A stretch of DNA of 64,000 bases, taken from positions 1 through 64,000 of the forward strand of contig NZ_ARYK01000009.1 in assembly GCF_000685275.1 (NCBI RefSeq). The letters run 5' to 3'. Below, one piece after another: positions 9,570 to 20,371 of this stretch; position 1 is the stretch's first letter, and each line of letters opens with the position of its first letter. Below the pieces are notes generated by a model, which was given only the letters and a program-made list of their open reading frames with translations, was not told the origin of the DNA and did not search any database. A program made the position numbers and the translations under genes. Source of the DNA: Hyphomonas johnsonii MHS-2. GTDB lineage: Bacteria; Pseudomonadota; Alphaproteobacteria; Caulobacterales; Hyphomonadaceae.

Positions 9570-10106
9570 ATGGACATCAAGACTGTCCTGTTCAATCCGA
9601 ATGGACGTATTGGCCCGCGCGAGTTCGGCCAGGGCCTGATCCTGTTGACGGGTGCGATGATGATCATCCAGATTCTCCTGGCGCTGGTGTCGCCCGCTTT
9701 CGGGGTGCTGCAATGGGCGATTGTGTTTTCCTATGTCTGCGTCTTCGGCAAGCGGCTGCATGATGCCGGGCAGAGCGCATGGCTGTATCTTGCCTTCCTG
9801 GTGGGATATTTCGTTGTCTCGACCGTTTTCAGCGCCCTGCTGATGCCGATCCTGTCGCCCGACGCGCTGGCGATGCGGGGCGATTTCGAGAAGCTGGCCG
9901 AAGCTGGCGATTTCGCTGCGGCCTTCGAGGAAATCGCGAAGAATGCCGCAGAGCTTGCCCGCGAGTCCGTGGTCACGACGCTGGTGTCGTTCCTGCTGGC
10001 CAGCGGCACGCTTGGCCTGATCGCCGGGCGCCTGCCATCCGATCCTTCCACCAACCGCTACGGTCCCCCGCCGAACGGGCCGGACCAGGCCAACACCTAT
10101 TCCTGA
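9570..10106 (+). CDS. DUF805 membrane protein (second of three)
   Basis: A 178-residue paralogue of the preceding gene. It opens LFNPNGRIGPREFGQG, has hydrophobic helices, the motif GKRLHDAGQSAWLYL near residue 60, and ends PSTNRYGPPP. Start 9570 is favoured because AGGAG lies 9 bases upstream; a GTG start at 9543 would add nine basic residues before the motif. It probably shares a transcript with the third DUF805-like gene 16 bases downstream. Confidence 0.85.
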   Translation: MDIKTVLFNPNGRIGPREFGQGLILLTGAMMIIQILLALVSPAFGVLQWAIVFSYVCVFGKRLHDAGQSAWLYLAFLVGYFVVSTVFSALLMPILSPDALAMRGDFEKLAEAGDFAAAFEEIAKNAAELARESVVTTLVSFLLASGTLGLIAGRLPSDPSTNRYGPPPNGPDQANTYS

Positions 10107-10122
10107 CGCCCCTGCCGAGGAC

Positions 10123-10926
10123 ATGCCCGAGATGCACGACACGCATACGCTGATTGACCCGCACCGCCCCTGGATTGCCGACAAGCGCGATGATCCGGGC
10201 GAGATGAAGTGGCTCGAAACCCTGTTCAATCCGTTCGGCGAGACGACCAAGCTGCATTTCAGCCGGGCCTGGACATTCATGTTCCTCGGCCGCGTCCTCC
10301 TTTACATCGTGCCGACCGTCGTGGTCGCCATACTCGGCATTGCGGGCTTCCAGACCGCAGCCCTGAACGAGCCGGTCAAGCTGGGCGCCATTCCCGTGCC
10401 GGCGATGCTGCTGCCATTTGTCGTGTTCGTCCTGGTCACCGAGTTCACGTCCTTCGTGGCGCACATGCGCCGCTTTGCCGAGGCGCGCCGGTCGACCCTG
10501 CTGGCGGCCGTGGTGCTGGTTCCCTTGCTGCTCGGGCTTGGCGCCTTTGCAGGCGGCGCTGCCCTTGGCATCGGGCAGCACGAGGCCATGGCGGCCAAGG
10601 CGGCTGCCGAGCGCGAGATTGCTTCAGACCCGGTCAAGGCCGAAGCGGCCCGCAAGGAAGCCGAGGCGGCAGCGAAAGCGAACCCCGACGCAAAGGCAGC
10701 CCCACAGCGCCATGGGCCACCGTCAGAGCCGCAGACTGCGATGGAGATGGCGCTTGGCACGGGACTCGGCATGGCGATCCCGATCTGGATGCTGGCGTCG
10801 TTCTGCGTGATGCTGTGGACGCTGCTCTACGTGGCGCGGATTCCGAATGGCGGCGTCGGCACGTTCCGCACCGGCAGCGACATTCCTGAAGAACAGATCG
10901 AGGGCCGGCCCTATCAGGCGGTCTGA
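10123..10926 (+). CDS. DUF805-like membrane protein with Ala/Lys-rich insertion (third of three)
   Basis: A 267-residue membrane protein. After a polar N-terminus it has the DUF805-like entry [17 protein letters not shown] near residue 35, then hydrophobic helices and the motif [12 protein letters not shown] near residue 116. A long charged alanine/lysine-rich segment (about residues 158-205) follows before a last hydrophobic helix. The insertion distinguishes it from its two neighbours and may be a cytosolic or periplasmic coiled segment. Its 3' end overlaps the convergent lipB end by 13 bases. Confidence 0.75.
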   Translation: MPEMHDTHTLIDPHRPWIADKRDDPGEMKWLETLFNPFGETTKLHFSRAWTFMFLGRVLLYIVPTVVVAILGIAGFQTAALNEPVKLGAIPVPAMLLPFVVFVLVTEFTSFVAHMRRFAEARRSTLLAAVVLVPLLLGLGAFAGGAALGIGQHEAMAAKAAAEREIASDPVKAEAARKEAEAAAKANPDAKAAPQRHGPPSEPQTAMEMALGTGLGMAIPIWMLASFCVMLWTLLYVARIPNGGVGTFRTGSDIPEEQIEGRPYQAV

Positions 10927-11621
10927 AGCGGGCAGGGCACGGGCTCAAGCGAACTGGCGAAAACCTGCTCGAAGGCGTCCCTGAGGGCAATGTCGGCGTC
11001 CGCCAGGCTCGCCGGTACGCCCAGGTCAACCAGGCTGGTCACGCCATAGCGCGGGTCGGCGATGCCGCAGGGCGTGATTCCGGAGAAGTGCTCCAGGTCA
11101 GGCTCCACGTTCAGCGAAATGCCGTGATAGCTGACCCAGCGCTTCAGGCGCACGCCGATCGCGGCGATCTTGTCCTCGCGCAGCGGCCCGCCAGCCCGGG
11201 TCCGGTCAACCCATACGCCGACGCGGCCATCACGGGTGCCTGCCTCGACATTGAACGCCGCCAGCGCGGCGATGATCCAGGCCTCGAGATTCTGCACGAA
11301 AGCCCGCACGTCACGCCCGCGGGCACCGACATTCAGCATGACATACGCCACCCGCTGGCCGGGGCCGTGATAGGTGTACTGGCCGCCCCGCCCGGCATCG
11401 AACACGGGAAAGCGGCCCGGATCCTTGAGGTCTTCAGGCTTGGCGGACGTGCCGGAGGTGTAGAGCGGCGGGTGCTCGAGGAACCAGACCATTTCGCGGG
11501 CGCTGCCCTCGTGGATCGCCCGTGCGCGGGCCTCCATGACGGCAACGGCTGCCGCGTAGGGCACGGGGGCATCGGATACGGCCCAGTCGATGGCGGGAAG
11601 TTTCTGCATTGCAAGTGGCAT
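10914..11621 (-). CDS. lipB: Octanoyltransferase LipB
   Basis: Transfers the octanoyl group from octanoyl-ACP to lipoyl domains of 2-oxoacid dehydrogenases and the glycine cleavage H protein (EC 2.3.1.181), the first step of endogenous lipoate synthesis. The 235-residue sequence has the family motifs [16 protein letters not shown], the lysine in [20 protein letters not shown], and the catalytic cysteine in SGITPCGI. Its length agrees with the family. No clear ribosome site is visible at 11621; an internal ATG at 11609 is an alternative. Confidence 0.93.
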   Translation of the reverse strand: MPLAMQKLPAIDWAVSDAPVPYAAAVAVMEARARAIHEGSAREMVWFLEHPPLYTSGTSAKPEDLKDPGRFPVFDAGRGGQYTYHGPGQRVAYVMLNVGARGRDVRAFVQNLEAWIIAALAAFNVEAGTRDGRVGVWVDRTRAGGPLREDKIAAIGVRLKRWVSYHGISLNVEPDLEHFSGITPCGIADPRYGVTSLVDLGVPASLADADIALRDAFEQVFASSLEPVPCPLQTA

Positions 11622-11695
11622 ATAGGCGGTAATCGGGGCTTCACAAAGGTTTGCGCGCGCCTTATACGGCCCGTCTGCCTCTATGAGACCAGTGT

Positions 11696-11780
11696 GCGGT
11701 CATGGCGGAATTGGTAGACGCGCAGCGTTGAGGTCGCTGTGGGGCAACCCGTGGAGGTTCGAGTCCTCTTGACCGCACCA
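11696..11780 (+). tRNA. tRNA-Leu (anticodon GAG)
   Basis: An 85-base class II tRNA with an encoded CCA end. The acceptor stem GCGGTCA pairs with TGACCGC (11770-11776), followed by discriminator A and CCA. The anticodon stem CAGCG/CGCTG encloses the loop TTGAGGT, giving GAG at 11730-11732. The long variable arm (GGGGCAACCC) and the T arm GGAGGTTCGAGTCCTC are intact. It should read CUC and CUU leucine codons. Confidence 0.97.
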
Positions 11781-12087
11781 GGGTATTTTCTCTGCCCGGC
11801 TCAGTGGCCTGAAAACAAACGATATTTTACGCAGGGCTTGGGCTGTGCGGGTCTGGTATCCGCATGCGGGACCGAGCGGTCGCGCCGCGTGATGCGGGAG
11901 GCGCAATGCATTCCTGCGCCAGTCCGCCGCGTTCAAGCGATTCCAGGTATCCGGCCGTCAGGCGCCAGCCGCTGCGACAAATCTCGAGGATTTCACCGCA
12001 TCCATTCGCCGTTCGCCCGATATGACGGCGATCGCTTGTTGGGATGTTGGCCGGTGCCGCGTGGCGCCCGGGGGATCAGCCCGCTTC
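11781..12087. other. Non-coding stretch between tRNA-Leu and hutU
   Basis: About 300 bases lacking a convincing gene on either strand. Short open frames crossing it are antisense to the tRNA or have no ribosome site. I see no tandem repeat, attachment-site duplication of the tRNA 3' end, or clear terminator. Confidence 0.6.
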
Positions 12088-13773
12088 CTAGAGGCCTGTC
12101 ACGGGATCCATGATGCCGGGCAGTCGGAGCCCTTTCTCGCGGGCGCAGGCGAGCGCGTCTTCGTATCCCGCATCGGCGTGGCGCATGACGCCGGATGCCG
12201 GATCGTTCCACAGCACGCGCTCGATGCGGCGGGCCGCGTCTTCCGTGCCGTCAGCGACGATGACCATGCCGGCATGCTGGGAATAGCCCATGCCGACCCC
12301 GCCACCATGATGCAGGCTGACCCATGTCGCGCCGGACGCGGTGTTGAGAAGCGCATTCAGGAGCGGCCAGTCGGAGACAGCGCTGGAGCCGTCCTTCATG
12401 GCTTCGGTTTCGCGGTTGGGGCTGGCAACCGATCCGCTGTCGAGGTGATCCCGGCCGATCACGACAGGGGCGCTCAATTCGCCGCTGGCGACCATGTCGT
12501 TGAAGGCCAGGCCCAGCCGGTGACGGTCGCCCAGGCCGACCCAGCAGATGCGGGCCGGCAGGCCCTGGAAGGCAATCCGGTCGCGGGCCATGTCGAGCCA
12601 CCGGTGCAGGTGGGTGTCGTCCGGCATCAGCTCCTTCACCTTCTGGTCCGTCTTGTAGATGTCTTCCGGATCGCCCGACAACGCGACCCAGCGAAACGGC
12701 CCCACGCCCCGGCAGAATAGCGGGCGGATATAGGCGGGAACGAAGCCCGGAAAATCAAAGGCGTTTTCGAGGCCCGCATTGAAGGCGACCTGTCGGATAT
12801 TGTTGCCATAGTCGAGTGTCGGGACGCCCGCGTTCCAGAAATCCAGCATGGCCTGGACCTGTATTTTCATCGAGGCGCAGGCGGCGCGTTCGACAGCTTT
12901 CGGATCGCTTTCCTGCTTCTCCTTCCATTCGCCTATGGTCCAACCGATGGGCAGGTAGCCGTTGATGGGATCGTGGGCAGAGGTCTGGTCCGTGACAAGG
13001 TCCGGGCGAATACCGCGGCGGACCAGTTCGGGAAAGATGTCTGCCGCGTTGCCGCAAAGGCCGACGGATTTGGCCTCGCCCGCCGCAGTCCACGTCTCGA
13101 TCAGGGCGAGCGCTTCGTCGAGACTGTCGGTTTTCTCATCGAGATACTTTGTGCGCAGGCGGAAATCGATGCTGTCCGGGTTGCATTCGACGGCGAGGCA
13201 GCAGGCCCCTGCCATGGCAGCTGCGAGAGGTTGGGCGCCGCCCATGCCGCCGAGGCCGCCAGTGAGGATCCACTTGCCCTTCAGGTTGCCATCATAGTGC
13301 TGGCGCCCGGCCTCCACGAATGTTTCATACGTGCCCTGAACAATCCCCTGCGTACCGATATAGATCCATGAGCCGGCCGTCATCTGGCCGTACATCATCA
13401 GGCCTTTCTTATCGAGTTCGTTGAAATGGTCCCAGGTCGCCCAGTGTGGCACGAGGTTGGAATTGGCAATCAGGACGCGCGGGGCATCCTTGTGCGTACG
13501 AAAGACGCCGACGGGCTTGCCGGACTGGACCAGAAGGGTCTCCTCGTCTGTCAGCGTCTTGAGAGTTTCTGTAATCCTGTCGAAGTCTGCCCATGTGCGC
13601 GCTGCCCGGCCGATCCCGCCATAGACGACAAGCTCGTCCGGGTTTTCTGCCACGTCGCGGTCCAGGTTGTTCTGGATCATCCGGAAGGGCGCTTCGGTGC
13701 TCCAGGACAGGCAGTTGAGGTCCGGGCCTGTCGGGCTCTTGATGTCGCGTCGGTTCTTCAGGGGCTTGTCCAT
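12088..13773 (-). CDS. hutU: Urocanate hydratase
   Basis: Second step of histidine breakdown: converts urocanate to 4-imidazolone-5-propanoate using tightly bound NAD+ as electrophile (EC 4.2.1.49). The 561 residues match the family. They include the glycine-rich NAD site [20 protein letters not shown] near residue 175, the [18 protein letters not shown] segment that carries the conserved active-site cysteine, and the C-terminal [18 protein letters not shown]. It is the last gene of the minus-strand hutI-hutH-hutG-hutU arm and begins one base after the hutG stop. Confidence 0.97.
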   Translation of the reverse strand: MDKPLKNRRDIKSPTGPDLNCLSWSTEAPFRMIQNNLDRDVAENPDELVVYGGIGRAARTWADFDRITETLKTLTDEETLLVQSGKPVGVFRTHKDAPRVLIANSNLVPHWATWDHFNELDKKGLMMYGQMTAGSWIYIGTQGIVQGTYETFVEAGRQHYDGNLKGKWILTGGLGGMGGAQPLAAAMAGACCLAVECNPDSIDFRLRTKYLDEKTDSLDEALALIETWTAAGEAKSVGLCGNAADIFPELVRRGIRPDLVTDQTSAHDPINGYLPIGWTIGEWKEKQESDPKAVERAACASMKIQVQAMLDFWNAGVPTLDYGNNIRQVAFNAGLENAFDFPGFVPAYIRPLFCRGVGPFRWVALSGDPEDIYKTDQKVKELMPDDTHLHRWLDMARDRIAFQGLPARICWVGLGDRHRLGLAFNDMVASGELSAPVVIGRDHLDSGSVASPNRETEAMKDGSSAVSDWPLLNALLNTASGATWVSLHHGGGVGMGYSQHAGMVIVADGTEDAARRIERVLWNDPASGVMRHADAGYEDALACAREKGLRLPGIMDPVTGL

Positions 13774-13774
13774 G

Positions 13775-14578
13775 TCAGATCTCCGTCATGAGGCTTGATT
13801 TCACCGTGTCTTCGACGGCGGTCAGGATGGTGCCCAGCAGCTGTCGCAGGGTGTTCGCGCGGCTCGCGTCATAGGCAAAGGGCGGCGCTTCCGATGCGAG
13901 ATAGCAGCGCTGGGCCAGTTCCATCTGGATGGCGTGCACGCCGTCTTCCGGGCGGCCATAGTGGCGCGTTGTCCAGCCGCCCTTGAAGCGGCCATTCACG
14001 ACGTGGCTGTATGTGGGCGATTGAGCGCAGGCGGCTGTGACGGCGGACGTGATGGCAGGGGCGCAGGTCTGTCCGCCATTGTTGCCGATATTCAGGTCTG
14101 GCAGCTGGTTGTCGAACAGGTGGGGGATTCTGGATCGGATGGAGTGGCAGTCATAAAGGACGGCCAGGCCGTGATCGGCTTTTACACGGGCGATCTCGGC
14201 TTCCAGCGCTGCGTGATAGGCGCGGTGGTATGATTCGAGGCGATGCGCGATGTCTGCTTCTGTCGGATTGGTGTGCCAGATGAGTTCGTTGTCAAACGTG
14301 CTGGTGGGCACGAGTTCGGTGGTGTTCTGGCCGGGATAGAGACTGGTGCCGCTGGGGTCGCGATTGGCATCAATCACGTAGCGGCTGAAATTGGCCCGTA
14401 CGATCGTGACATTGGCCAGCAGGCCGTCATAGAGCCGTGGCACGTGCCAGTCGGTATCGCGCAATTGCTGGCCAAGGTCATTGAGCCGGGCGAAGATATC
14501 GTCCGGAACATGGGTTCCCGAATGAGGCTGGCCCAGAATGATCGGCCCTGTGCCGCGGATGACGGTGACCGGGTTCAT
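13775..14578 (-). CDS. hutG: N-formylglutamate deformylase
   Basis: Last step of the five-enzyme route: hydrolyses N-formylglutamate to glutamate and formate (EC 3.5.1.68). The 267-residue protein shows the FGase-family motifs [12 protein letters not shown] near residue 15, [21 protein letters not shown], and the metal/substrate segment [16 protein letters not shown]. It overlaps the hutH stop by 4 bases, indicating translational coupling. Its presence with hutF shows the formylglutamate branch; the direct formiminoglutamase route is not indicated. Confidence 0.95.
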   Translation of the reverse strand: MNPVTVIRGTGPIILGQPHSGTHVPDDIFARLNDLGQQLRDTDWHVPRLYDGLLANVTIVRANFSRYVIDANRDPSGTSLYPGQNTTELVPTSTFDNELIWHTNPTEADIAHRLESYHRAYHAALEAEIARVKADHGLAVLYDCHSIRSRIPHLFDNQLPDLNIGNNGGQTCAPAITSAVTAACAQSPTYSHVVNGRFKGGWTTRHYGRPEDGVHAIQMELAQRCYLASEAPPFAYDASRANTLRQLLGTILTAVEDTVKSSLMTEI

Positions 14579-16113
14579 GCCATCAGTCCGATTGAAGACA
14601 CTCCACCGTTCACCTCACTGAGCGCTCCGCTGTCGTGGACAAGGCGCGCGAGGGCCTGGATGTCGGCGCTGACCATGCGGTCGTCATCGAGCGCGGCGCA
14701 GTGTTGCCGGATAGTGCTGATCACGCTTGTCAGGCGCTCGCTGGTTTTCAGGGGGGCGCGCAGTTCGATGCCCTGCGCACCGCACATGGCTTCAATGCCG
14801 AGAATGCCGGCCAGATTGGCGTTCATCTCGAGCAGGCGGCGCGCAGCGTGACAGGCCATGGAAACATGATCTTCCTGATTGGCTGACGTTGGCGTGGAAT
14901 CGACCGAGCGCGGATTCGAGAGCGACTTGTTCTCGCTCATCAGGGCCGCGGACGTGACTTCGGCGATCATCAGTCCGGATTTGAGGCCCGGGTCGGGCGC
15001 AAGGAAGGCCGGGAGGCCAAAGCTGAGAGCGGGGTCAACCAGCATGGCAATCCGTCGCTGGGCAATGCTGCCGATCTCGGAAATGGCGATGGCGGTCTGG
15101 TCGGCTGCGAGGGCAACCGGTTCGGCATGGAAGTTCCCGCCCGAGACGATTTCGCCATTCGACAGGACGAGGGGATTGTCGGTCGCGGCGTTGGCCTCGA
15201 TCTGCAAGGTCGCGCCGACCTGACGGAACTGATCGAGGCAGGCGCCGATAACCTGCGGGGCGCATCTCAGGCAGTACGGGTCCTGGACCCGCTCGTCGCC
15301 GCTCATGTGGCTCTCGCGGATCTCGGATCCCTGAAGGAGTTCGCGCAGGCGACGGGCACTGTCGATCTGTCCGCGATGCCCGCGCAGTTGATGGATTTCG
15401 TCGCTGAACGGTGCGCTGGACCCCATGGCGGCGTCTATGGAAAGCGCCGCCGTTGTGAGGGACGATACCGCCAGGCGCCAGGCTCCGAACAATCCGGCGA
15501 GCGCGAGTGCAGTTGATACCTGCGTGCCATTGAGCAGCGCGAGCCCTTCCTTGGCCTGCAGGTCGATGGGCGCGATGCCTTCAGCCTGCAGTGCCTTTCC
15601 CGAAGGCATTCGCTCACCGCGATACAGCACGTCACCTTCACCAATCAGGCTGGCGGCCATATGGGCGAGCGGGGCGAGGTCGCCGGATGCACCGACTGAC
15701 CCCTTGGCCGGGATGACGGGCAATATGCCGGCTTTTGCCATGTCCTGGATCAGGTGAATGAGTTCGGGGCGAACGCCCGATGCGCCGCGTCCGAGGGAAA
15801 TGCATTTGAGGGCCATGACCAGGTGGACGACATTGGCAGGGAGCGGATCACCGACACCCGCACAATGCGAGCGCACAAGGTTTTTCTGGAGCGCCGCAAG
15901 CTTGTCGTCGCTGATGCGGATCGAGGCGAGCTTTCCGAACCCGGTGTTCACGCCGTAGATGGCATCGCCGCCCTTGATCCGGTCGGCCAGCGTGGCGGCC
16001 GATTCCGCGACACGCGCATAGGCGGACTGATCGAGCTGGAAAGCACCGCCCTGCCGGTAGATCGCTTCGAGATCGCCGAACGAAACGTGGCCGGGATTCA
16101 GTGAAATCGTCAT
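14575..16113 (-). CDS. hutH: Histidine ammonia-lyase
   Basis: Deaminates L-histidine to trans-urocanate (EC 4.3.1.3), committing histidine to catabolism. The 512-residue sequence carries the autocatalytic MIO triad Ala-Ser-Gly at residues 142-144 within [14 protein letters not shown]. It also has the active-site YGVNTGFG at residues 53-60 and [14 protein letters not shown] near residue 415. The start overlaps the hutI stop by 4 bases (ATGA), so hutI and hutH are probably coupled. Confidence 0.97.
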   Translation of the reverse strand: MTISLNPGHVSFGDLEAIYRQGGAFQLDQSAYARVAESAATLADRIKGGDAIYGVNTGFGKLASIRISDDKLAALQKNLVRSHCAGVGDPLPANVVHLVMALKCISLGRGASGVRPELIHLIQDMAKAGILPVIPAKGSVGASGDLAPLAHMAASLIGEGDVLYRGERMPSGKALQAEGIAPIDLQAKEGLALLNGTQVSTALALAGLFGAWRLAVSSLTTAALSIDAAMGSSAPFSDEIHQLRGHRGQIDSARRLRELLQGSEIRESHMSGDERVQDPYCLRCAPQVIGACLDQFRQVGATLQIEANAATDNPLVLSNGEIVSGGNFHAEPVALAADQTAIAISEIGSIAQRRIAMLVDPALSFGLPAFLAPDPGLKSGLMIAEVTSAALMSENKSLSNPRSVDSTPTSANQEDHVSMACHAARRLLEMNANLAGILGIEAMCGAQGIELRAPLKTSERLTSVISTIRQHCAALDDDRMVSADIQALARLVHDSGALSEVNGGVSSIGLMA

Positions 16114-17324
16114 GTTGAAATCCCGTGCGAGAGGCGTTTGTAGAGCGGAGAGCCGCCCATCCAGTATGAAAGTTCCGAAGGGTGCCCGGCATCCCAGACT
16201 GCCAGTTCTGCCCGGGCGCCGACTGCAATCTCGCCATACTCGCCAGCCAGCCCCAGCGCCCTGGCCGCACAGCGTGTCGCGCCGGCGAGTGCCTCTTCAG
16301 GCGTCAGCGTAAACTCGGTGCAGGCCATGTTCATGGCTGTCAGGATGGATGAGATGGGCGAACTGCCCGGATTGCAGTCGGTTGCAATGGCGATATCGAC
16401 CCCATGGTGGCGCAGGGCGTCGATCGGTGGCAGCCGGGTTTCCTTCAGCGTGTAGAACGCGCCGGGAAGCAGCACGGCAACCGTGCCGGCAGCGGCAAAG
16501 GCCTCGACGTCCGTGTCGGCGAGGTATTCCAGGTGGTCGGCCGAGAGCGCCGAATAGCGGGCGGCCAACAGCGCGCCTTTCTGATCCGAGAGCTGCTCGG
16601 CGTGAAGTTTGACCGGGAGGCCCAGTGAGGACGCGGCCTTGAAGACACGTTCGATCTGGGCAGGCGTGAACGCGATGTTTTCGCAGAAGCCATCGACGGC
16701 ATCGACAAGGCCTTCGGCGGCCGCCTGGCCAAGGCCGGGGACTGCGATCTCGTCAATGTAGGCGTCCGGCCGGCCCGCATATTCAACGGGGATTGCGTGC
16801 GCTGCGAGCCATGTTGTCATGATCTTGACGGGGCGCAGCGTTTCCAGGTGACGGGCGACACGCAGCATGCGCATTTCGTCTTCAATTGTCAGTCCGTAGC
16901 CGGATTTTATTTCAACAACGGCAACGCCTTCCCGGAGCAAGGCGTCGAGGCGGCGCAATGACTGTTCGACGAGTGCGTCAAAAGTGGCGGTACGCGTTGC
17001 CGTGACGGTCGACACGATTCCGCCGCCACTGCGCGCGATCTCTTCATAACTGGCGCCACGCAAGCGCTGTTCGAATTCGCGGGCGCGGTTGCCGCCGAAG
17101 ACCAGGTGCGTGTGACAGTCGATGAGGGCGGGCGTCACGAGGCGACCCCCGAGGCGCTCCGCCGTGGCATGCCGAGTCTCCGGCGGCCTGTGCGCCAATT
17201 CGCCTGCCCAGATGATACGGCCATTCCGCACGGCGAAGGCGGCATCAGAGACAAGGCCGTAGTCTGGCACCCCCTTTTTCATCGAGGCCAGGGTGCAGTC
17301 AGAGAAAAATCTGGTTTGCGTCAT
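16110..17324 (-). CDS. hutI: Imidazolonepropionase
   Basis: Third step: hydrolyses 4-imidazolone-5-propanoate to N-formimino-L-glutamate (EC 3.5.2.7). This is a 404-residue metal-dependent amidohydrolase with the HxH metal site in [13 protein letters not shown], the [14 protein letters not shown] segment, KLHAEQLSD, and the aspartate in [10 protein letters not shown]. Start 17324 is chosen because it fits the family N-terminus; an in-frame start at 17384 would run across the shared promoter/operator region with hutF. It heads the minus-strand hut arm. Confidence 0.95.
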   Translation of the reverse strand: MTQTRFFSDCTLASMKKGVPDYGLVSDAAFAVRNGRIIWAGELAHRPPETRHATAERLGGRLVTPALIDCHTHLVFGGNRAREFEQRLRGASYEEIARSGGGIVSTVTATRTATFDALVEQSLRRLDALLREGVAVVEIKSGYGLTIEDEMRMLRVARHLETLRPVKIMTTWLAAHAIPVEYAGRPDAYIDEIAVPGLGQAAAEGLVDAVDGFCENIAFTPAQIERVFKAASSLGLPVKLHAEQLSDQKGALLAARYSALSADHLEYLADTDVEAFAAAGTVAVLLPGAFYTLKETRLPPIDALRHHGVDIAIATDCNPGSSPISSILTAMNMACTEFTLTPEEALAGATRCAARALGLAGEYGEIAVGARAELAVWDAGHPSELSYWMGGSPLYKRLSHGIST

Positions 17325-17355
17325 CGTTCTTGCACAACAGCCATAATTCGATATG

Positions 17356-17367
17356 TTGTATGCACAT
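17356..17367. promoter_or_regulatory. Probable HutC operator in the hutI/hutF divergent promoter
   Basis: TTGTATGCACAT contains the inverted repeat TGT-ATGC-ACA in the 65-base gap between the divergent hutI and hutF starts. HutC repressors of the GntR family bind TTGTAT-type palindromes in other Proteobacteria, and the hutC gene is the second gene of the plus arm. The site would let one repressor control both arms. Exact operator boundaries are inferred. Confidence 0.6.
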
Positions 17368-17389
17368 AATAATCTTGGACGCAAGCCGG

Positions 17390-18760
17390 ATGCCGATCAG
17401 AATAGCTGCGAAACAGATGCTGACCGCTGATGGCTGGCGGCAGGATGCGATGCTGGAAATCGGCGATGACGGCCTGATTTCAGCGATATCCGATGCGGGC
17501 CCAACTGCAGACCAGACAATTGGAATCCTGCTTCCCGCGCTGTCGAATGTGCACAGTCACAGTTTCCAGAGAGCGATGGCGGGACTGGCCGAAACGCGCG
17601 GGCCGACGGCGACCGATGACTTCTGGACGTGGCGGAAGGTCATGTACCGGTTCCTCGACATCCTCTTGCCGGACGATATCGAGGTGATCGCGGCGCAGGT
17701 TCAGATGGAGATGCTGGAAGCGGGCTTCGCTGCCCAGGCGGAGTTTCATTACCTTCACCATGCGCCGGGAGGGCAGGCCTATGCGCAAGTTGAGGAAACC
17801 TCTCTTCGCCATATGGAGGCTGCCCGGCTGACCGGAATCGGATTCACGCACTTGCCTGTGCTGTACATGCAGGGCGGCCTGGACGGGCGTGCGCTTGAGG
17901 GCGGGCAGTTGCGCTTCGGGTGTGACCTCGACGCATTCCAGGATTTGCATTCGCGGCTGGCCCGGCACTTCGCACAGGTGCCGGATGATCATGTGCTGGG
18001 TGTAGCGCCGCATTCCCTGCGTGCGGTTTCGCGCGAAGGGTTGAGCGCGGTGGTGACGCTGGCGCTGGGCAGGCCGGTGCACATCCATGCGGCAGAGCAG
18101 GTCGGTGAAGTCGAGGAAGTGCTGGAGGCGCTGGGCGCGCGCCCTGTCCGGTGGCTTCTGGACAACATGCCGGTGGACGAGCGCTGGTGCTTCATTCACG
18201 CGACACAGATGGACCCGTCCGAAACGGTGGATCTCGCGCGGTCGGGCGCCGTCGCCGGCCTGTGTCCGATCACCGAAGCCAATCTGGGCGACGGCATATT
18301 CGACGGGGCGCGGTTTTTCCAGGCGGGCGGCCGGTTCGGGATCGGTTCCGACTCGAACGTGCGGATCGCGCTGGCAGAAGAGCTGCGCATGCTGGAAGTG
18401 TCGCAAAGGCTGCGCGACAGGCGGCGGGTGATCCTGACCGATGCCGCCACGCCGTCGAACGGGCGGTACCTCTATGAGCGCGCGGCACGCGGCTCGGCGC
18501 AGGCGATCGGTCGCGACGGGGGGCGCATCGAGGTCGGTGCGCTGGCGGACCTGGTGGCGCTCCATGACGACCATCATGCGGTCTGCGGGCTCAAGCAGGA
18601 CGCGGTGCTGGATGCGTGGGTCTTTGCCGGATCGGAAGATGTCGTCAGCGACGTGTGGGCGGCCGGGCGCCACATGGTCAGCGGCGGGAAGCATGTTCAC
18701 CGCGAGAAAATCGCGCGCGCCTTTGCGCAGACGATTTTCCGTTTGAGAGGGGCCCTATGA
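17390..18760 (+). CDS. hutF: Formimidoylglutamate deiminase
   Basis: Fourth step: deiminates N-formimino-L-glutamate to N-formyl-L-glutamate and ammonia (EC 3.5.3.13). The 456-residue amidohydrolase has [18 protein letters not shown] (metal HxH), [14 protein letters not shown], the histidine in CFIHATQM, and the aspartate in [10 protein letters not shown]. Start 17390 (MPIRIAAKQ) leaves room for the operator; an ATG at 17330 would place 20 extra residues over it. The stop overlaps the hutC start (ATGA). Confidence 0.95.
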   Translation: MPIRIAAKQMLTADGWRQDAMLEIGDDGLISAISDAGPTADQTIGILLPALSNVHSHSFQRAMAGLAETRGPTATDDFWTWRKVMYRFLDILLPDDIEVIAAQVQMEMLEAGFAAQAEFHYLHHAPGGQAYAQVEETSLRHMEAARLTGIGFTHLPVLYMQGGLDGRALEGGQLRFGCDLDAFQDLHSRLARHFAQVPDDHVLGVAPHSLRAVSREGLSAVVTLALGRPVHIHAAEQVGEVEEVLEALGARPVRWLLDNMPVDERWCFIHATQMDPSETVDLARSGAVAGLCPITEANLGDGIFDGARFFQAGGRFGIGSDSNVRIALAEELRMLEVSQRLRDRRRVILTDAATPSNGRYLYERAARGSAQAIGRDGGRIEVGALADLVALHDDHHAVCGLKQDAVLDAWVFAGSEDVVSDVWAAGRHMVSGGKHVHREKIARAFAQTIFRLRGAL

Positions 18761-19449
18761 GCAGCCATTCACACCATACGATTCGCCAGGCCATTCTCGA
18801 TCGAATTCAGACCGGTGAGTGGGCGCTGGGCGAGCTTATCCCGGGCGAGGCCATGCTGGCGGACGAGTATGGCTGTGCCCGCACGACGATCAATCGCGCG
18901 CTGCAGGGGCTGGCGAACGATGGCGTTGTCATCCGGAAGCGCAAGGGGGGCACGCGCGTGTGCGACATGCCGGTCCGCCAGGCGAAGTTCAATATTCCGG
19001 TCGTGCGCGAGCAGGTCGAGGCGCTTGGCAGCGTGTATCGCCATCAGGTCACCCGGAGGGTCGAGAAGGCCCCGCCGACCGCCGTGCAAAAGCGGCTGGG
19101 CCTGGCGCCGGGAACCAAGTCGCTGCAGCTCGATACGGTCCATCTCGCGGACGACCGGCCATTCGCCTTCGAAACCCGCTGGGTGAACACGCGCGCGGTC
19201 CCCGCCATTCTCGATGCGCCGCTTGACGAGATCAGCGCCAATGAGTGGCTGGTGCAGACGGTGCCGTTTTCGTCAGGCGATGTCGTGTTCTGTGCCGTGA
19301 ACGCCGGCAAGGATGTGGCAGAGGCACTCGGGGCGCGTGAAGGCGCAGCGGTTTTCGTGATCGATCGGACAACGTCACTTGCCGGCGAGTTCATTACGAC
19401 GATGCAGCTGTACTATCGTGAAGGCTATCAGCTGCACTCGCAATTGTAG
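18757..19449 (+). CDS. hutC: Histidine utilization repressor, GntR/HutC family
   Basis: A 230-residue repressor expected to release its operator on binding urocanate. The N-terminal winged helix (residues 5-70) has the GntR pattern TIRQAILDRIQTGEWALGE and the recognition helix CARTTINRALQGLANDG. The C-terminal UTRA effector domain (about 85-228) includes FAFETRWVNT and the terminal MQLYYREGYQLHSQL. The start overlaps the hutF stop and has GAGAGGGG upstream, so it is co-translated with hutF. This arrangement makes autoregulation through the hutI/hutF operator likely. Confidence 0.94.
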   Translation: MSSHSHHTIRQAILDRIQTGEWALGELIPGEAMLADEYGCARTTINRALQGLANDGVVIRKRKGGTRVCDMPVRQAKFNIPVVREQVEALGSVYRHQVTRRVEKAPPTAVQKRLGLAPGTKSLQLDTVHLADDRPFAFETRWVNTRAVPAILDAPLDEISANEWLVQTVPFSSGDVVFCAVNAGKDVAEALGAREGAAVFVIDRTTSLAGEFITTMQLYYREGYQLHSQL

Positions 19450-19683
19450 TGCGCGGGATGCAGCGCGAGGCCGGTGCATCGCCCCGCCGACACGCACTAG
19501 GCGAATGGGATGTTATGCCCGACGCCTGGCATCTGCTGGCCTGTGGAAATCAAAGGGGTGTTCGCGTGATTGTGACCGCAGCCCAGCAACTACCCAGGAA
19601 TTGAAGAGAACAACGCCGCGTGTTTTCCACACATTTGCGGCGTGAAGCCACGTGCAGGAGCCATGATTGCACGGAAAATAATC

Positions 19684-19698
19684 GTCAAAACTATTGAC
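19684..19698. promoter_or_regulatory. Inverted-repeat operator, copy 1 (GTCAA-N5-TTGAC)
   Basis: The 15-mer GTCAAAACTATTGAC lies 58 bases before the VOC gene, in a 307-base non-coding gap after hutC. The same repeat with the same 5-base spacer recurs at 25800, 26277 and 35758, always upstream of genes in the accessory region. The right arm TTGACA could also serve as a -35 element here. Confidence 0.7.
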
Positions 19699-19756
19699 AA
19701 AAACGTATCCGGCAATCATCGCTATTCCGAAGACAATGCTCAACCGCGGGGATAGA

Positions 19757-20332
19757 ATGACGCATCAAAGTCATAGCAGCCCAATTCTAGGCGTTCATCA
19801 TGGCGCTTTCAGGTGCAGGGATGCCGAGCAGACTCGCTGGTTCTATGAAGACGTACTTGGATTGAAAACTGAAGGTGCGGTCATGATCGAGACCGTACCG
19901 GGGACGGGAGAGATTGACCCTTACCTGCATATATTTTTCCGCATGAAGAATGGTGAATATATTGCCTTCTTCGATGCGCCCGGATCGGCGGATCCAGATT
20001 GGTTCAAGCGGAAGCCGAGCTTCGACATGCATTGGGCCTTTGAGGTCGCAGACGAAGCCGAGATGCTGGAAATGCAGGACCGGATAAACAAGCATGGCGT
20101 ATCGGCGCTCGGCCCTGTGGACCACGGCTTCGTCAAGTCGATCTACATGTACGATCCCAATGGAATCCAGATCGAGGTGACGTGCCGCGCTCCAGACCAC
20201 GACAAGATCTTCGAAGATGAGCGGGCGTCTCTGGGCGAAGCGCTTCGCGAATGGTCAGAGCGGACCCGCGAGGTCAAGAACCAGAAGTTTGGAGCGGATG
20301 CCGTGAACAAGCGCGGGCGCGTGCGTCCTTAA
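19757..20332 (+). CDS. VOC-superfamily metalloprotein (glyoxalase/extradiol dioxygenase-like)
   Basis: A 191-residue protein with the two-module betaalphabetabetabeta fold typical of vicinal oxygen chelate enzymes. Candidate metal ligands sit at the expected places: His in LGVHHGAFRCRD (residues 14-15), His in FDMHWAFEV (about 93) and Glu in YDPNGIQIEVTC (about 151). A bound divalent metal is therefore likely. It could be an isomerase, lyase or ring-cleaving dioxygenase; the sequence does not decide. Start 19757 follows a purine-rich GGGGATAGA. It is the first gene of a probable operon with the CoA-transferase and acyl-CoA ligase. Confidence 0.85.
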   Translation: MTHQSHSSPILGVHHGAFRCRDAEQTRWFYEDVLGLKTEGAVMIETVPGTGEIDPYLHIFFRMKNGEYIAFFDAPGSADPDWFKRKPSFDMHWAFEVADEAEMLEMQDRINKHGVSALGPVDHGFVKSIYMYDPNGIQIEVTCRAPDHDKIFEDERASLGEALREWSERTREVKNQKFGADAVNKRGRVRP

Positions 20333-20371
20333 CCCTTGTCCCATGTCAACGAGAACTTCAGGAGCCGGTCG

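Noticed and set aside
11700-11936. Minus-strand frame ending in a CGQEDSNLHGLPHSDLN-type sequence
   Set aside because: It is the antisense translation of tRNA-Leu, a well-known annotation artefact, and has no ribosome site.
11696-12087. Genomic island anchored at tRNA-Leu
   Set aside because: No integrase gene and no repeat of the tRNA 3' end was seen, and the accessory region begins 8 kb away beyond the intact hut genes.
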